Shown here: positions 44,437-56,750 of the stretch, in pieces
How positions within the stretch are numbered: the first letter of the stretch is position 1
Layout: each line of letters opens with the position of its first letter
NCBI GenBank assembly: GCA_002105175.1
Contig: MCGE01000039.1
Span: 248,001-312,000 of the forward strand
DNA: 64,000 bases
DNA from: Absidia repens
Lineage: Eukaryota > Mucoromycota > Mucoromycetes > Mucorales > Cunninghamellaceae
Direction: 5' to 3'
Notes under the pieces: generated by a model
Databases searched by the model: none
Seen by the model: the letters and a program-made list of their open reading frames with translations, nothing else
Told to the model about the DNA's origin: nothing
Made by a program: the position numbers and the translations under genes

Positions 44437-46447
44437 ATGAAGCGATCTCTACACTCTATTCATGTCTTACTGCTATTATTCGTCTCTTTATTACTACTCC
44501 CGCATATTATCAATACTACTAGCGTTGCATTAGACTCCTCCCACCATCTTCTTCCTCGAGACGATAATACCACCACCAGCAGCAGCACCACCAGCAGCGG
44601 CACATCCAATACCACCAACCCTACCGGCACTCATTCCTCCTCCAACTCAACACATATTTTTCACTATAATCAAACCACCGTCAATAGAACAGCCGCCTTT
44701 AATGTTGATTACCAGTTGAATTGTAAAGTGAACGATGATCCCTTTTGCGCCAAAGTAGAGAATGGGATCCGACTGGCTCTCTTGGAATTCGCTCATGTCA
44801 TTGATCTCAAGACAAAAATCAAGTAAGTATGATATCGGCAGAATGCTCGGGCCAAAAAAACTAACTTTTTTCTTTTTTTTTTTTTGAAGTATCAATATCA
44901 CCTATCATAGTTTTTGCGACGAAGGTTGTTCCAACAGTAGTTATGGATTCGGTATTCCTTCATCACAGGTAAATATTTTGAGTCTAGAGATGGATACACA
45001 CACATGTATATTAAATACTAAATACACTATTATCTATAGTTTATTTTACCTTTTGATACTGGACCTGATCTGAATCATGTGTACCCGCAAGCCCTGGCGA
45101 AACAATTTGTGCGTTCCTTTGATAGCAGTTCGGTGTGGGCGGCCAGTGATGTGACGATTGAACTCAACCATGACGCCTATATGCAATCAGTGGATTATGG
45201 GAAGGCGGAATCCTTGGGTTGGAATGGTACCGGGATCCCTCCTACCGGCCGTTTTTGGTTCATGGTAATTTTTTTTATATTCCAAACCTCCCCCCATAAA
45301 AAAACGCTCACTCACTCATTATTTCCTCCTATAGAACGATACATCTTACATCAACAGCGAAGAGGACGACCCTACCAGCAACATTAACGAGGATCAGGTG
45401 GATTTCCGGTACGTGGTATTACACGAACTCATGCACGGTTTGGGCTTTTTGAGTTCATGGGCGGCATACTTTTGGTCATCGACGTCGCCGTTTCGCCAAC
45501 TAGTGGAAAACGCTCTGGATGATTCCTTACTCAAGGTGGTGACGCCGGGGATGTATTGGTCCGTGTTGGAAAACTATGGGCCAACGTTTATTACGGGCTT
45601 CCAATCGACATTGATCTTTGACAAGTTTCTGGTCAGCACACAACCCTCCTTAGCCAACATGTCGCAACTGGGGTTTCATATGCAAGAGTTTTGTCAGCAA
45701 GATACACAGGCGTTTATCCTCAATTTCATCAACAGCTTCCAAGGCACACCCCAATACACCAATGCCGTCAGTTTATTTGATACCATGGCCACACCCCAGA
45801 CCTTGTTTTTTGACTTTGCCACGCCGGCCGTTGCAAACAGTACCTTTCTCACCAACGCCTATTTGGCCGCCACCTACCACAACATGACGTTATTGACTGG
45901 CAGTGCCGTATTGGATACACAATTGGAACAATTCGATCAAACGAGCTCCAGACCGGGGACGGCGATTTCACATGTGGATGACGATTACAACAGCACCGTG
46001 GATTTTTTGATGACCAAGGGGTTTTTGATGGGACAAACACTGGAACAACTCACAGACGAAATGTATGGAGCTTTACCTTCCGCCATCACGTATAGTATTA
46101 TCACCAGCAATCATTCCATAGTGGAACATCGGAATTATACGTCCCCGATTGGACCTGGGATTCTGAGAATGTTGGATACCATGGGTTACTCCACCGCACT
46201 CACAAATACAAGTTATGTCGCCACAGGTAGCCCTTCCGCCAAGTTTAGATCTTCGTGTGATGATATCAATGACAATGGCGTCAGTTCGAGTAATGACGAT
46301 GCTGATAGCAACAGTAGTAGTAGTGGCAATAATACTGGTTCAGCGGTGTCTTCTGGCTCTACATCGTTTGCCTTGGCTTTGCATCCTTATTTTGGTTCGG
46401 TGCTGGTCCCCTCGCCCCTGCTCCTTCTTTCTTTTTTCCTGTTATAG
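44437..46447 (+). CDS. Secreted, GPI-anchored HExxH metalloprotease-like protein
   Basis: Exons 44437-44822, 44890-44968, 45040-45264 and 45335-46447 join in phase to 600 aa. A signal peptide (IHVLLLLFVSLLLLPHI) leads into a Ser/Thr/Asn-rich, heavily N-glycosylatable segment. The centre has HELMHGLGFLSSW with zinc ligands at His260 and His264 and Glu261 as general base, the HExxHGxG start of a metzincin-like site, although the third ligand is not obvious. Cys pairs (FCDEGC) and about 20 N-x-S/T sequons suggest an extracellular fold. The C-terminus is Ser-rich and ends in a hydrophobic tail (VLVPSPLLLLSFFLL) after small residues, fitting GPI attachment. Activity and substrate are inferred only. 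Confidence 0.8.
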
Positions 46448-47500
46448 TATATAGTTGAAACATCCTTTTCCTCCTCCCTCCCTCCCCTGTCCTCCCTTCA
46501 TCCCCTTATTGTAGTATATAGTCTGTTATATTTTTTTTATTTAGGTCACTTCATTTATTGAATCAATAAATCTCTTTTTTTGCCACTTGTCTCTTTTTGG
46601 TACAATAGTTACATCCTTTTTTTTTTTTTTTTATCATAGGGGGTCCAATCTCCTTCTTTTTATTGATTTGAATAAGAAAAAAAATAAAAATAAAAAACTT
46701 TCTCCTCTTGATTCTTTTTGCCACTGTCTCTTTCTTTTTTTAGAGAGTCTACTGTCATGACAAATGCATTCATTTGTATTTTTCATGTCATGAACATTTG
46801 TTTCTGTTTTGTCTTAAAAAAGAAAAATAAAGAATAGCTCCAAACCTCTTTTTTTTTTTTTTGTGACACGGATCAAATTCTTCTTAATAAGACAATGACA
46901 ATAAAAAAACTTGTTTCTTTTTTTGTCAATGAAATAGGCTTGTGCTTTTTTGTTATGAAAAAACAAGGGGAAAGGAAGGGCACTTTTGCAACTTCTCGAG
47001 ACGGAGTTTCAATGGGCAAAGTCAAGGATTTTGGGAGAGTCGAAAATAGGAGTGATTGCTCCCTCCTACCCTTGCCACACTCTCTTAATTGGGTGATTTC
47101 CATTTTTCGAATGCTGCAGATTTTTTTTTTTTTTTTTAAGCACAAGCGGTGGTTCAAAAAGAATCTACCATAGAAGGAGGCAACGAAATTCATGCAAAAA
47201 AAAAAAAAAAAGAGATGAGCATGCATGCATAAGCAAACAGTAAGAAAAATAAATACACTAGCGGCTTTTCAAAACCGAGGAGGAAAGAAGAAGAAAAAAA
47301 AAAGCGACAACGAAATTTATGCAAAAGATATCCATTAGATGATGTATTAGCCAAGCGGTAGTAGATCTTTATATAGAATTGACAGGTTTTTTTTTTCTTT
47401 CCTTTCTTTTTGGTACCCCTTCTCCTCCTCCTCTCCCTTCCCTCCGTCGTCTCTCCTATTTTTTTTTTTATATTTCTTTTCACATGTAATTTTTTTTTTT
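46448..47500. other. Intergenic, no gene seen
   Basis: Homopolymer-rich spacer with AATAAA-like words after the metalloprotease stop (about 46563), A and T runs, and no convincing coding sequence on either strand. Confidence 0.5.
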
Positions 47501-47502
47501 CG

Positions 47503-47510
47503 TATAAAAG
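47503..47510 (+). promoter_or_regulatory. TATA box upstream of the 47553 gene
   Basis: TATAAAAG lies 43 bp upstream of the ATG at 47553, with no competing ATG in between. A good match to a core TATA element, implying a very short 5' UTR. Confidence 0.5.
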
Positions 47511-47552
47511 AACAGACCCATTTTTCTTTAACTTTTCTCTTACTCAACAATC

Positions 47553-48089
47553 ATGCATAAATCCACTTCTGAATATTCGTTTTCATTTAAATGGTCACAT
47601 TTGATTTCCAAACATTCACATCATACCAATCCCAATGGGTATCGACGACCGTCGCAATGCAGTGACCAATCCGTCTCATCTACTACCAGCAGCAGCAGCT
47701 CCAGCTCCAGCAATAGCAAGACATGGGATAAATGGCTAGGACGATTCAAACATCATCGACGCCGCGGTAGCTCGGGTCAAAACAGCAGCAGCAGCATTTT
47801 ATTTGAAGAAGAAGAACAAGACAAGAAGGATGAACAACAACAACAACGACTCGATCAATTGTATCAAACGGCACTCGATGATCTTTCGTACGCTGAAGAC
47901 TCGCACGGGTCGCGGTATTATGCAGGCGATGTGGCCAGTGCTAAGGAATCTTTGGATACTTGCGCGCAAGCTTTACTGGAGATCATGATGACCAATGAAT
48001 GTAGTCATAGTCATTTGTACACCACCATGGCCCCACGACTGCTTTTACTTCAATCTCGTTTTGATGCATTACCGTCCCTCCATCACTAA
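47553..48089 (+). CDS. Hypothetical Ser-rich protein with helical C-terminus
   Basis: Intronless, 178 aa. Residues 1-90 are Ser- and His-rich with basic patches (WDKWLGRFKHHRRRGSSG). Residues 95-178 look folded and helical: RLDQLYQTALDDLSYAEDSH, GSRYYAGDVASAKESLDTCA, QALLEIMMTNE, MAPRLLLLQSRFDALP. The second part has the size and helix-turn-helix spacing of an MIT-like or TPR-like bundle, but I cannot assign it. A TATAAAAG element lies just upstream. Soluble, no signal peptide. Confidence 0.65.
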   Translation: MHKSTSEYSFSFKWSHLISKHSHHTNPNGYRRPSQCSDQSVSSTTSSSSSSSSNSKTWDKWLGRFKHHRRRGSSGQNSSSSILFEEEEQDKKDEQQQQRLDQLYQTALDDLSYAEDSHGSRYYAGDVASAKESLDTCAQALLEIMMTNECSHSHLYTTMAPRLLLLQSRFDALPSLHH

Positions 48090-48880
48090 CAAAAAAAAAA
48101 CATTGATGGGTATGTGTATGTATATAGTATTATTATTTTTTTTTTCTTTGTCTTGACATCTTCTTTCCCTCCCCCCTTTACTTTATTTATTTTTTCTTCC
48201 TTCTTGACGCCCCCCTCACTCCCCCTTCTTCATCCTTGCTCTCCTTTCACCCTTCCCCTCTCCCTTTGTATAATATAGTAATAAAAAGAAAAAGAAAATT
48301 ACTTTCCTGTTACGTTGATATTTAAGGGGATACTTACCTTTCATTGACTTGCATATGAATACTGGTAGTAAATGTTTTTTTTTTTTTTTGCATGAAGGAT
48401 GACTCGGTTTTTCAAAATCCGACAACTATCAATTTACCTTTAATTGGTGATGGGAGAGAGATGAATGCGTAGGAGTCTTTGCTATGTGTGCCTACTCTCT
48501 TTCCATTTTTTTTTTATAATGAATAGTACATATTATCTCTATTCATATTTCTGTAGATCTTGATCGAGCTTTCTTAGCCAACACATTAAAAAGTCTTCCA
48601 GGCCCTAGTGCTGTGTGGAGAAATACGATGTTAAATACGTCACATTGAACAAAACCAATCTCTACAACGCCCTTCTTCATAAAATACTCCCCTAGGTTTT
48701 ATAGCTATAACGAACTGATCTGAGCCCATGGTTGGTGCAGTGATGAGGCCTCATGGTGGAATCGGTGTTACAAATCAAAAATTACATGGAAAGTCGACCT
48801 GCCTCTAAAGCCAGGTAAATTACTTTCTGGTTTCTAAAGTAATCGAACATCGGTAACATCATTCATTTGTTAGACACTTT
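48090..48880. other. Intergenic
   Basis: Homopolymer- and CT-rich after the 48089 stop, leading to the HET-like remnant. No gene recognised. Confidence 0.45.
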
Positions 48881-49045
48881 CGTACTGTCCGACATACAAA
48901 GAAGATTTATCTTGTCCCGGATGATCATGATCTCGAATAGTTTCAATTTGACTGCTGTTAGGATACTGGTATTCTCATTGATCCACTTCATTTTTGTTGA
49001 CAGAGTTTGTCTTTATTCTCTGACAATGACGGTGACAACACATTA
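48880..49045 (-). pseudogene. Fragment of a HET-like family gene
   Basis: On the minus strand the pieces NEVDQ, a TGA where relatives have Trp, then VKLKLFEIMIIRDKINLLCM SDS align with EVDQWNIST-VSVKVKLFEF MGIKDKLNLLFMSGS of the gene at 62.6-64 kb and with the intact gene at 51-53 kb. The upstream part LSENK corresponds to LSEYK. Only this central stretch of about 50 codons is left. Confidence 0.75.
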
Positions 49046-50562
49046 TAAAATTGACCCTCAAACATACATGCATGAAATATATAGACATACATAGTATAAA
49101 ATAAAATGGATGGGCATGTAAAAAAAAACAACTAAAGATATGACGCCGCACAAGATCTCAGCCCTTTGCATTGTAGCGGGAATTCAATTTAGTTTTTATT
49201 TTATTTGTGTGCCTGATTGACATCAATGCCATATTTACTTACTATGCCTTATAAAAGTGATTGCCTCAATATATACTATAGTCTGATTGTGTATGTGTGA
49301 TTACAGAAGTCACCACCGTTCGCCAATGATAGCGTGGATGTTTCCTTTTCCTGATGCTTTGCACTTGCCCTCATCTAAGAATGATTTACCACTGTCCGTA
49401 GTGTAGTTCAGCCCTTCTACTTTTAAAAATAATATATGCTGCCCTCCCACAAATGGAAAAAGTAGCGCATCCCCCTTTTCATATAGAATAGCTTACACTT
49501 ATATTATGTTGTTTCCACAATAAAAAAAAATACAGTGTATTTTACTGACGCATGATGGTTGAATACAATATTAGTAAAAAAAGGTGCAATGCTAACAAAG
49601 AAAGACTATTGTATAAATCGTTGAAGCAAGAATAAAAGAGGTTCTGCTAAAAAGAGGTCATTATCAAGGCATGAGACAGAGACAGAGAGACAGTTAGTAT
49701 TAGGGAACTCGTACTACAAAGTTAGAAATCAGGTGATCTGATGACAACCATACAATATGTCCCACGTTGCTCACTATCTGATGAGCCATCGGATGGCTAA
49801 TTAAAAAAAAAAAAAGACATGTTTTATTGAAGTACACTGGGTAAATACTAACATAATGGAACCAGGGCCGGGGGGGGGTTAAATGCAACAAGGGATCTAA
49901 TGACGAAAACATGACGGAGGACATTAACAGGAGATCTGATGAATAGTCAATACTAAACTAAATTAGAGGGACGTTTTGCTCAAATTGATCTATCACACTT
50001 TATCGGTATTATGCATGAGAATGACTAATAGGACGTTTTTCATTGAAATATAGTAAAAAAAAAAAAAAAATACATGTTTTATTCAATTGTAAATGCAAGC
50101 CAAAAAAGTCAGGTCTTTTTGCAATGTCGCCACCTTTCAATTCGAAAAAAAAGAATAAGGGCTGCCAGTTCAGACACAACAGCCATTAAAAGGACAAAGA
50201 CATAACGCTGAAGATATCATACTATTTGCCAACCAAATGAAAACGCCAATAGCTGGGATCGACAAGCAACCGACGTGACACCAGTTGAATATGACATTGA
50301 TCAATGCTCCACCCCCCCGAACCGACAATTTGTGCGAAAGTTCAGGGATGGAATTGGATCTAGAAAAAATGGTCTGGACAGCGTGTTACGACAAGGGAAG
50401 AAAAACACTTTGAACGTGAAAAAAAAAGCCAAGCGACACTCAAGATGGTCTTCCTCCAAGAATACTTTATGACTGGTTCTTTATTTTGCTCGTACCATTA
50501 TCGTTTATAGTCCCTTTGTTTAGTCATCATGTTTTATATTCTTTATCAATCAATAAAAGACT

Positions 50563-50603
<41 letters not shown>

Positions 50604-50629
50604 GCTGACTTTTATAAATGATGGTTACA

Positions 50630-50660
<31 letters not shown>

Positions 50661-50972
50661 TTCCTTTTTTGAAAATATGCTGTCTGCTTTAGTACATCTA
50701 CGGCATTGATTTTCAAAAAATGCAGGCGAGTCATTTGCGTGAAATAGAGAATTCTGCTACCATATAAAATGAGATTCATCCATTTCCTCACTAGCACTTT
50801 ATTATAAACTATTTATCACCGGAAAAAAAAAGGAAGAGATAATATAATAATAATAAAAAAAAAAAGACTGGTCTTGTGCTTTTCTTCAAAACGAATCTAG
50901 GCGCAAATGAACTCGTGTTACGTTGTACTCTCCGGCAACCCAACTCCTCTTTTTTTCTTTAAATTCTTCGTT

Positions 50973-51006
<34 letters not shown>

Positions 51007-51028
51007 TTCTTTACCTTTCGATATCCTC
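49046..51028. other. Intergenic, no confident gene
   Basis: About 2 kb, AT-rich. Contains a short internal repeat (ACATGTTTTATT after an A run, at about 49817 and 50072), an (AT)n microsatellite at about 50562-50600, A runs at about 50629-50657 and a long T run at about 50976-51005 right before the HET-domain gene. A 65-codon frame at 50275-50472 lacks family features. Confidence 0.45.
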
Positions 51029-53114
51029 ATGACGAAAGAAGACTACATTGAACAGTTTGCAGAAGGTATGTCAGTGCCCCTTTGTAAAATAAACTCATAA
51101 TTAGTCCCCCCAAAAAACAACAACAAACAATTCATTGACATGGCTCTATCACCTTCCATTTATGTATATTTATATAGACGTCAGTCCGCAGCAGCAGCAG
51201 CAGCAGCAGCAGAAACCATTTAAAATTGTACTTGTCGATATTGAAGAGGCTGCCTACAATAAAACCATTCATTGTGTTGAAATGCCACTCGAAAACAAGG
51301 CCAAAGACGTGGGGTATGTGGCATTGTCTTATCGCTGGGGCGAGTTACATGAGACGATGATCGATACGCAAGTGGGATATACAGCGTCTGTCACATCGTT
51401 TGATTTGGATGATTTTTATGAGCTTTGCTTCATGATGCATCAGGAAGTTGATTTGAAATCCATCAAGTATGTGTGGATCGATGCCATTTGTGTCAATCAA
51501 GCCAACTACGAGCGACGAAAGGATACCATTTATCAAATGTCCAACATTTACGACGGCGCCAGCTGTATTTTGGCCGTGCCTGATCTTCATGCCACCTACT
51601 TGAAAACAACAATAACAAACAATGCAGAGATCATGGAAAAGATAGGACGTTGTTATGGCGAATATATTTATCATCTTCTTCACAAAAATACAGATCAACT
51701 CGATCACCTGGACAATGCATTTCTCGACGCCATCGGCCTGTCATCTGACGAGCATCCTCCTGAATTAAGGCAGGTGCTAAAAGAAAGAAGCGATTACTTT
51801 GCCGCTGGCTTTCTCAACCCTCCAAAGCACGGTCGTCGCTATGATCAAGTCGCCGCTCTCCATCGTATATTGGATCAACACCCATCTTATTTTCCTCAAG
51901 AAACGAAAAAGTCATTGCCGCCACCATTGGAGAAAACATTCAAATGGAAGCAGAGAATACAAGAAAGAAGCACGGACATCCAAAAATCGGTGCAATTTTT
52001 GGCAGACCTTATCGTGGATTGGTCTTCTCGTGTTTGGGTGATTAGCGAATACAACATTGCCAAAAAGAAAGAAAAAAAATTGAAGTATTGGTTTATTCAA
52101 CTCATGCCTGCACCCATGTATTTTTGTCACGCGAACCCACTCACGTTTTTTGAATATAATTTTGACGGGTCGGTGACTGCTAGTCGATATGACGCTCCTT
52201 ATGTCATGGCATCCAACGTTGATCATCTTCACGCAAAAGTAGGCCGGTTAAATCCAGTGTGTGCTCGGTTCCATCATACGATGAGCCGTCAACTAGATCA
52301 TCAAACATTTCTGGAAATGATGCTGCTATCCAAAGCAAGTAAAAACGGTAAGGGGGGTATTTTTTTAACTGGAAAATTGAGGTTTATAAAAATTAAATAT
52401 CTATTTTTCATAGAAGATCGATTTTACAGTATTCTGCCCCTGTCGGAGTATAAAAGCAAGCTCGCCACCCAACATCCAGTGGACCAATGGAACATCCATA
52501 CCCTTTGCTCGGTCAAATTAAAGCTGTACGAGTGGATGACGACTGTTGACAAATTGAATCTTCTTTTTATGTCGGGTGCTAGCACCTCGTCAAATATCGG
52601 TTTGGTGTTCCCCACATTTGCAACCTCGACCCTCTCCTCAACTGCTACTCATAGTAAAGATTATCCGTCACTGGATAATGGGACATATCCATGTAATTTT
52701 GACTTGAGCGACACATCCACCATTATGCTTTACCTGCAACATCGAACCTCTGCTGATAATAACTATGGTGACTTGCATGAGCACTGTCACTATCTTCATT
52801 TGAAACCAAAGGAATATTATACGCTGGATGTTGTCAATCATTGCGTATCTCCCGAGGAGAAAAAGACGTTATGCAATCGCCTTGGGATTGATGATGCTTT
52901 AAAAGTGGTATGTATTCCAGCTTTTGGTAAATACACCCAGACACTCTTTAGTCCGCATGACTTGATAGGCGAGTATCGTATCCATTTGATCGGAAACGCT
53001 TTGAAGAACAAGTGGATATTAGATAAAAGGAGATCGCCTATTGAATTTTTAAAGCATCAAACCTGGACCCGTCATAAAGCTGACAACCATAGCCCCGGGT
53101 TTAATATCTATTAA
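51029..53114 (+). CDS. HET-domain (heterokaryon incompatibility-like) protein
   Basis: HET domains are fungal-specific TIR-like modules that can trigger incompatibility cell death; the role in this lineage is unknown. Exons 51029-51065, 51178-52347 and 52414-53114 give 635 aa. After MTKEDYIEQFAED and a poly-Gln run comes the HET core: VGYVALSYRWGE (about 57-68), KYVWIDAICVNQANYERRKD (109-128) and YQMSNIYDGASCILAVPD (131-148). The middle (SRVWVISEYNIAKKK) and the C-terminal part (VKLKLYEWMTTVDKLNLLFM, NALKNKWILD, ending PGFNIY) have no named domain but recur in three other loci of this window. Single polyQ expansion near the start. Convergent with the coiled-coil gene at 53.3 kb. Confidence 0.85.
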
Positions 53115-53291
53115 ACTATGAATACCCCATTTACTTATTTGCACCCATGACATAAACAAAAAAAAAAAAAAAAAAAAAAAAAAAAGAAAGAACTACCTTT
53201 TTTTCGCTTCATTTGATTTTAAAGAACAATGGACAGGCACTTTACGCCAGTCTTTTTATTTTTTTATTACAACTAATTCATTATATATAGT

Positions 53292-53693
53292 TCATTTCAA
53301 TTTTGCCAATATTCTGTTCGATTTACTAATCAATTTGTCGATCGTAGCGGTTGCGTCTTTCAATGACAAGCCAGCAATCGCCTTTTCTGCAGGTGGCAAT
53401 TCCTTGTCTATGACATCCCGATATTTCTTTGCCTCTTTGATTTGTTCATTTTTCGTCTTAATTTTGTTGGCTGTTAACTTTGCTCTTTTCTTATAATCTT
53501 CCAGTACTTGTTGATCATAATTTTTTCCTTTCTTTTCTTCAGCTTTAATTTTCATTGCAAATTCATCCCATCTTTCATTCAAGTCATCCAGTTCCTTTTC
53601 CAAAGTGCCAATTCTTGCTATCTGCGATTGCTTAATTTGAACTCTTGTTGTCATATATGCAGGCACCGCTGTAATATCACCTACACCAACCAT
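53292..53693 (-). CDS. Small coiled-coil protein, unidentified
   Basis: 133 aa, one exon. Apart from a short start (MVGVGDITAVPAYMTTRVQI) it is almost wholly heptad-patterned and charged: LEKELDDLNERWDEFAMKIK, VLEDYKKRAKLTANKIKTKN, KKYRDVIDKELPPAEKAI, and IDKLISKSNRILAKLK. No Cys, signal peptide or membrane segment. It faces the HET-domain gene tail to tail, 178 bp apart. Function unknown; a homo-oligomeric coiled coil is the plain reading. Confidence 0.7.
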   Translation of the reverse strand: MVGVGDITAVPAYMTTRVQIKQSQIARIGTLEKELDDLNERWDEFAMKIKAEEKKGKNYDQQVLEDYKKRAKLTANKIKTKNEQIKEAKKYRDVIDKELPPAEKAIAGLSLKDATATIDKLISKSNRILAKLK

Positions 53694-54740
53694 ATTTTTT
53701 GTTTTTTGCTTGTGTTTTTAATGAAATAAAAAGATGGATAAATCCTTTCCCCCCGCCCAAAAAAAATGAAAGTGCTATTTATGCCAAAAAAAAAAAAAAA
53801 AAGGAAAAAGAATAGAAAAAACCATTTCCGTACCCGGACCATGGGAATCAGAAGAAATGAAATGGCTGGGTGTGACAATCTTTACCGCGCACCTCTTCAT
53901 AAACATTTAGTCACCAACGTTTTTAATTTAAGATGCTTCACCGAGGCCTGTCAGTGTACATAAATATTTATAAACAGACAACTACAGTAAAGTACAGTAC
54001 AGTGCTGTAGGAGCTGGCATATATTGTAGGCAGCAAAGTTGTCGCTGGAGAGGCTATACTGTATTTCAATAACTGCACAAAAAAAAAAAAGATGTTGGTG
54101 TTACGTTCTTTCTTGCATAATGGTGAGTGCCGAATGATACTCAGCCTTCTCTCCTCCGCGAAGATCACAGATCTGTGAGAGAACAATGCACACACTTCTT
54201 TGATTTCGGGATAGATCGGATAAAGTAATCCCGCATTTTTTTTTTTTTTATTATTGTTCAGATCCACAGAAACATTGTGATTCAAAGAGGTGATATATCT
54301 GGAAACCGTTAGACTAACTCTCCCTTTGAAAAAACCCAACCCTCCCCCGTCCCCCAAACTGGAAATCTAAGCCTAAACTCAGATGACAATTTTCTAGAAA
54401 AAAAAATTAGCTTTTTTAACCTTTGGGTGGGGACAAAGTTGATCAAATGACTATAATACATGATCTAGAATCCCCTTCCCCCCCCCGCCATCACCATCAT
54501 ATGATAAAAATGAAGATCAAAAAAAAAAAAAAAAAACCAATTATAATAGGAAACCATGAGGTAAATGGGCAATGATGGTGGTCTAGAAGAGGTCTATTTT
54601 CCTACTTAAAAGATCCACCAAAAAAAAAATAAAAGAATTTTCATGTGCCAACTCTTTTTTAAGGTCCGTCCAAATGTTGTTCCCCCCCCCTCAGCGTGCA
54701 GTAACTCGTTTTTTTATTTTTATTTTTTTCTTCATTTTCA
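53694..54740. other. Intergenic, no gene seen
   Basis: Homopolymer-rich, with ACAGTAAAGTACAGTACAGT at about 53982-54003 and several A and C runs. The last part (about 54.65-54.74 kb) is the CT/T-rich lead-in to a repeat family B copy. Confidence 0.45.
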
Positions 54741-54744
54741 TCTT

Positions 54745-55340
54745 CAATGAGATGACGGCCAAGCTGGATTTAGTAGGTTAGAAAGTGAATCAGGGACGTT
54801 TTGAAAAAGGCAATCCAAACATGCATGGGCAAACCCTTTCATTTTGGATGCGGAATCCAGGACTATCATTCGATCAGTGGTCTTTTGTCTTCATCTCATA
54901 ATGGCATAGTTTAGTGTTAGTTTTTCCATAGTTTAAGGCTATACATGAATAAAATGTGTCTCGTGTTTTTGACATTAGTCTCTTTTTTATTTATTTATTT
55001 TTGTCCGTTGCGGTTGTCATGTCGAATGGGTGGGTGGTCACGTACATAGAAAGCCAGAAAAAAATCTGGTATAGTCTGTGAGTCTGTGCGTGCGCTTGTG
55101 TGTGTTTGTGTGTGCGTGATCAAAAATGTAAAAAGGTCAATAGGTCCATCTCACGAAAGCGTGTTCATGAAGCGTCCTATTGACAAGTTCTCACCTTCTT
55201 TGAATATTGGCAAAGATTTAGTTGTCATCTAGACTAAATACTTCTTTTTGTTCCACCTTCTCGTTTTCCATTTCTTATGCTCATATACACTTAGATTAGG
55301 TTACCTTTTTACTCTGCGGTGCAGTACGTACAGTACAGTA
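54745..55340 (+). repeat. Repeat family B, copy upstream of the HET-like remnant (B1-B2)
   Basis: B1: CATGCATGGGCAAACCCTTT, ATTTTGGATGCGGAATCC, TGAATAAAATGTGTC. B2: GTGTGTGTTTGTGTGTGCGT, AAAAAGGTCAATAGGTCCAT, AGCGTCCTATTGACAAGTTC, TTGGCAAAGATTTAG, TTAGATTAGGTTACCTTTTT, ending GTGCAGTACGTACAGTACAG. Module B3 is missing; the HET-like remnant starts within about 80 bp. Confidence 0.75.
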
Positions 55341-55424
55341 CTATATATACCTTACCTCATGTATCAATTGGAAAAGAGCGCCATTGGCATACCGTTTACC
55401 GAATGATGATGATGATGAAAAGGA

Positions 55425-55855
55425 TCCTCGAAACAACTACATTTGGAACTCGACTTGACGACTCCCATCCTCTGCCATCACACTTTGCCATGATGACAGC
55501 TCGTACCACGCGTATCTCAAAGTCACACCCATTGTTTATAATATCATGTGTGGTTACGGCCATTTTACATTTGAAGTGGATAAAAGAGCCGTATGCGAGC
55601 TACTTGAACTGCACCCTTACGACGATAATATTGACTTTGTCACTATCCTAGGTTTTGACCATTGGGACAACAGGGAAAAGAATGATGACTATTTTTTTAA
55701 TCGGTTTCGGTGAATGTATAATCATTGTGGCCGGTAATTTTGCGAAAAACAAATGGATTCTGTTTCGTCCGCAGTTTCATTTGGCTGTGTTTGATGGACT
55801 GGAAAAACATCCAGATTCCAGTGATTATCTTGGTGAAGGGTTTTGTATCTATTAG
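55425..55855 (+). pseudogene. Degenerate C-terminal part of a HET-like family gene
   Basis: The plus strand reads (frame 1) HDDSSYHAYLKVTPIVYNIM, FEVDKRAVCELLELHPYDDN, IDFVTILGFDHWDNREKNDD then a stop; after a frame change near 55710 it continues IIIVAGNFAKNKWIL and ends GEGFCIY. This parallels the intact gene at 51-53 kb (YLHLKPKEYY, DALKVVCIPAFGKY, HLIGNALKNKWILD, PGFNIY). An in-frame TGA (near 55459) also precedes it. HET core is absent. Confidence 0.7.
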
Positions 55856-56000
55856 AATTAGCCATCAATGATGATATGAAATATAACGAGTGAACTCAAT
55901 AAATAAACCACATGTCTATTATTTTTCTTCTGTTTTATTTAATTAAATAGTGATCATGAGGTTTATTCAAATTCATTGAAAAATAACGCTGCACAGCAAA

Positions 56001-56037
<37 letters not shown>

Positions 56038-56750
56038 GAAGGTGGTGATTCCTCCAGGAACGAAACAAAAAGAACTCCCGCTAAATCTGATGTATTGCCA
56101 TTGAACATGGCTGCACGTCGGCACACCAATGATTATTGTTTTTCTCTCTCATGTTCCTGAAAAATTAAAGTTGAATTCACACGAAGCGGCGAATGAATTC
56201 CATGCATTCTGCTTATTGTCGATTTTACCTTGGGCGATCTTGATGTGGCTGTTGTCATTACGTCAGTATACCTTTTTTTAACTGGAATAATAATTTTTTT
56301 GGAAATCAGTTGATTCGCAAAAAAAAAAAACAACAAGCGTAATCCGGGGAAAACCCCAGTTTGTATTTTGTCGGTAATGCATAAGATAGGGGAATGTGAA
56401 AAAGTCATTCCCCGGTAAAACCACCGGCCAATAAAAACCGTTGTAGACTCGACGAAATTGGCAATGGCTTTCGTCAACGGATACCCAAAACAAGATAAAA
56501 ACGCGATCTGCGTTTGTGCGACATCCTTAAAACGTCAGCATGCATCCTTAATTAGAAACATCATTTGGCCCAAAACGTTGACTGCCTACATCATCTTGGT
56601 ATGAAAAAAAAAGTGTTAGGTTATTTTCATTTCATTCAGACCCCGTCAAAATCCTTTTTACATATAAAGAAAAAAAAATGGGAGAATTTTGATTTTCGGT
56701 TTTTGTATACAACTTTATTATAACAACAAACAACAACGTTAACAACAACA

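Noticed and set aside
56133..56493. Minus-strand ORFs upstream of AKR copy 1, echoed at 59.44-59.66 kb
   Set aside because: Conserved only because the region is duplicated; frames differ between copies and contain homopolymers. More likely promoter DNA.
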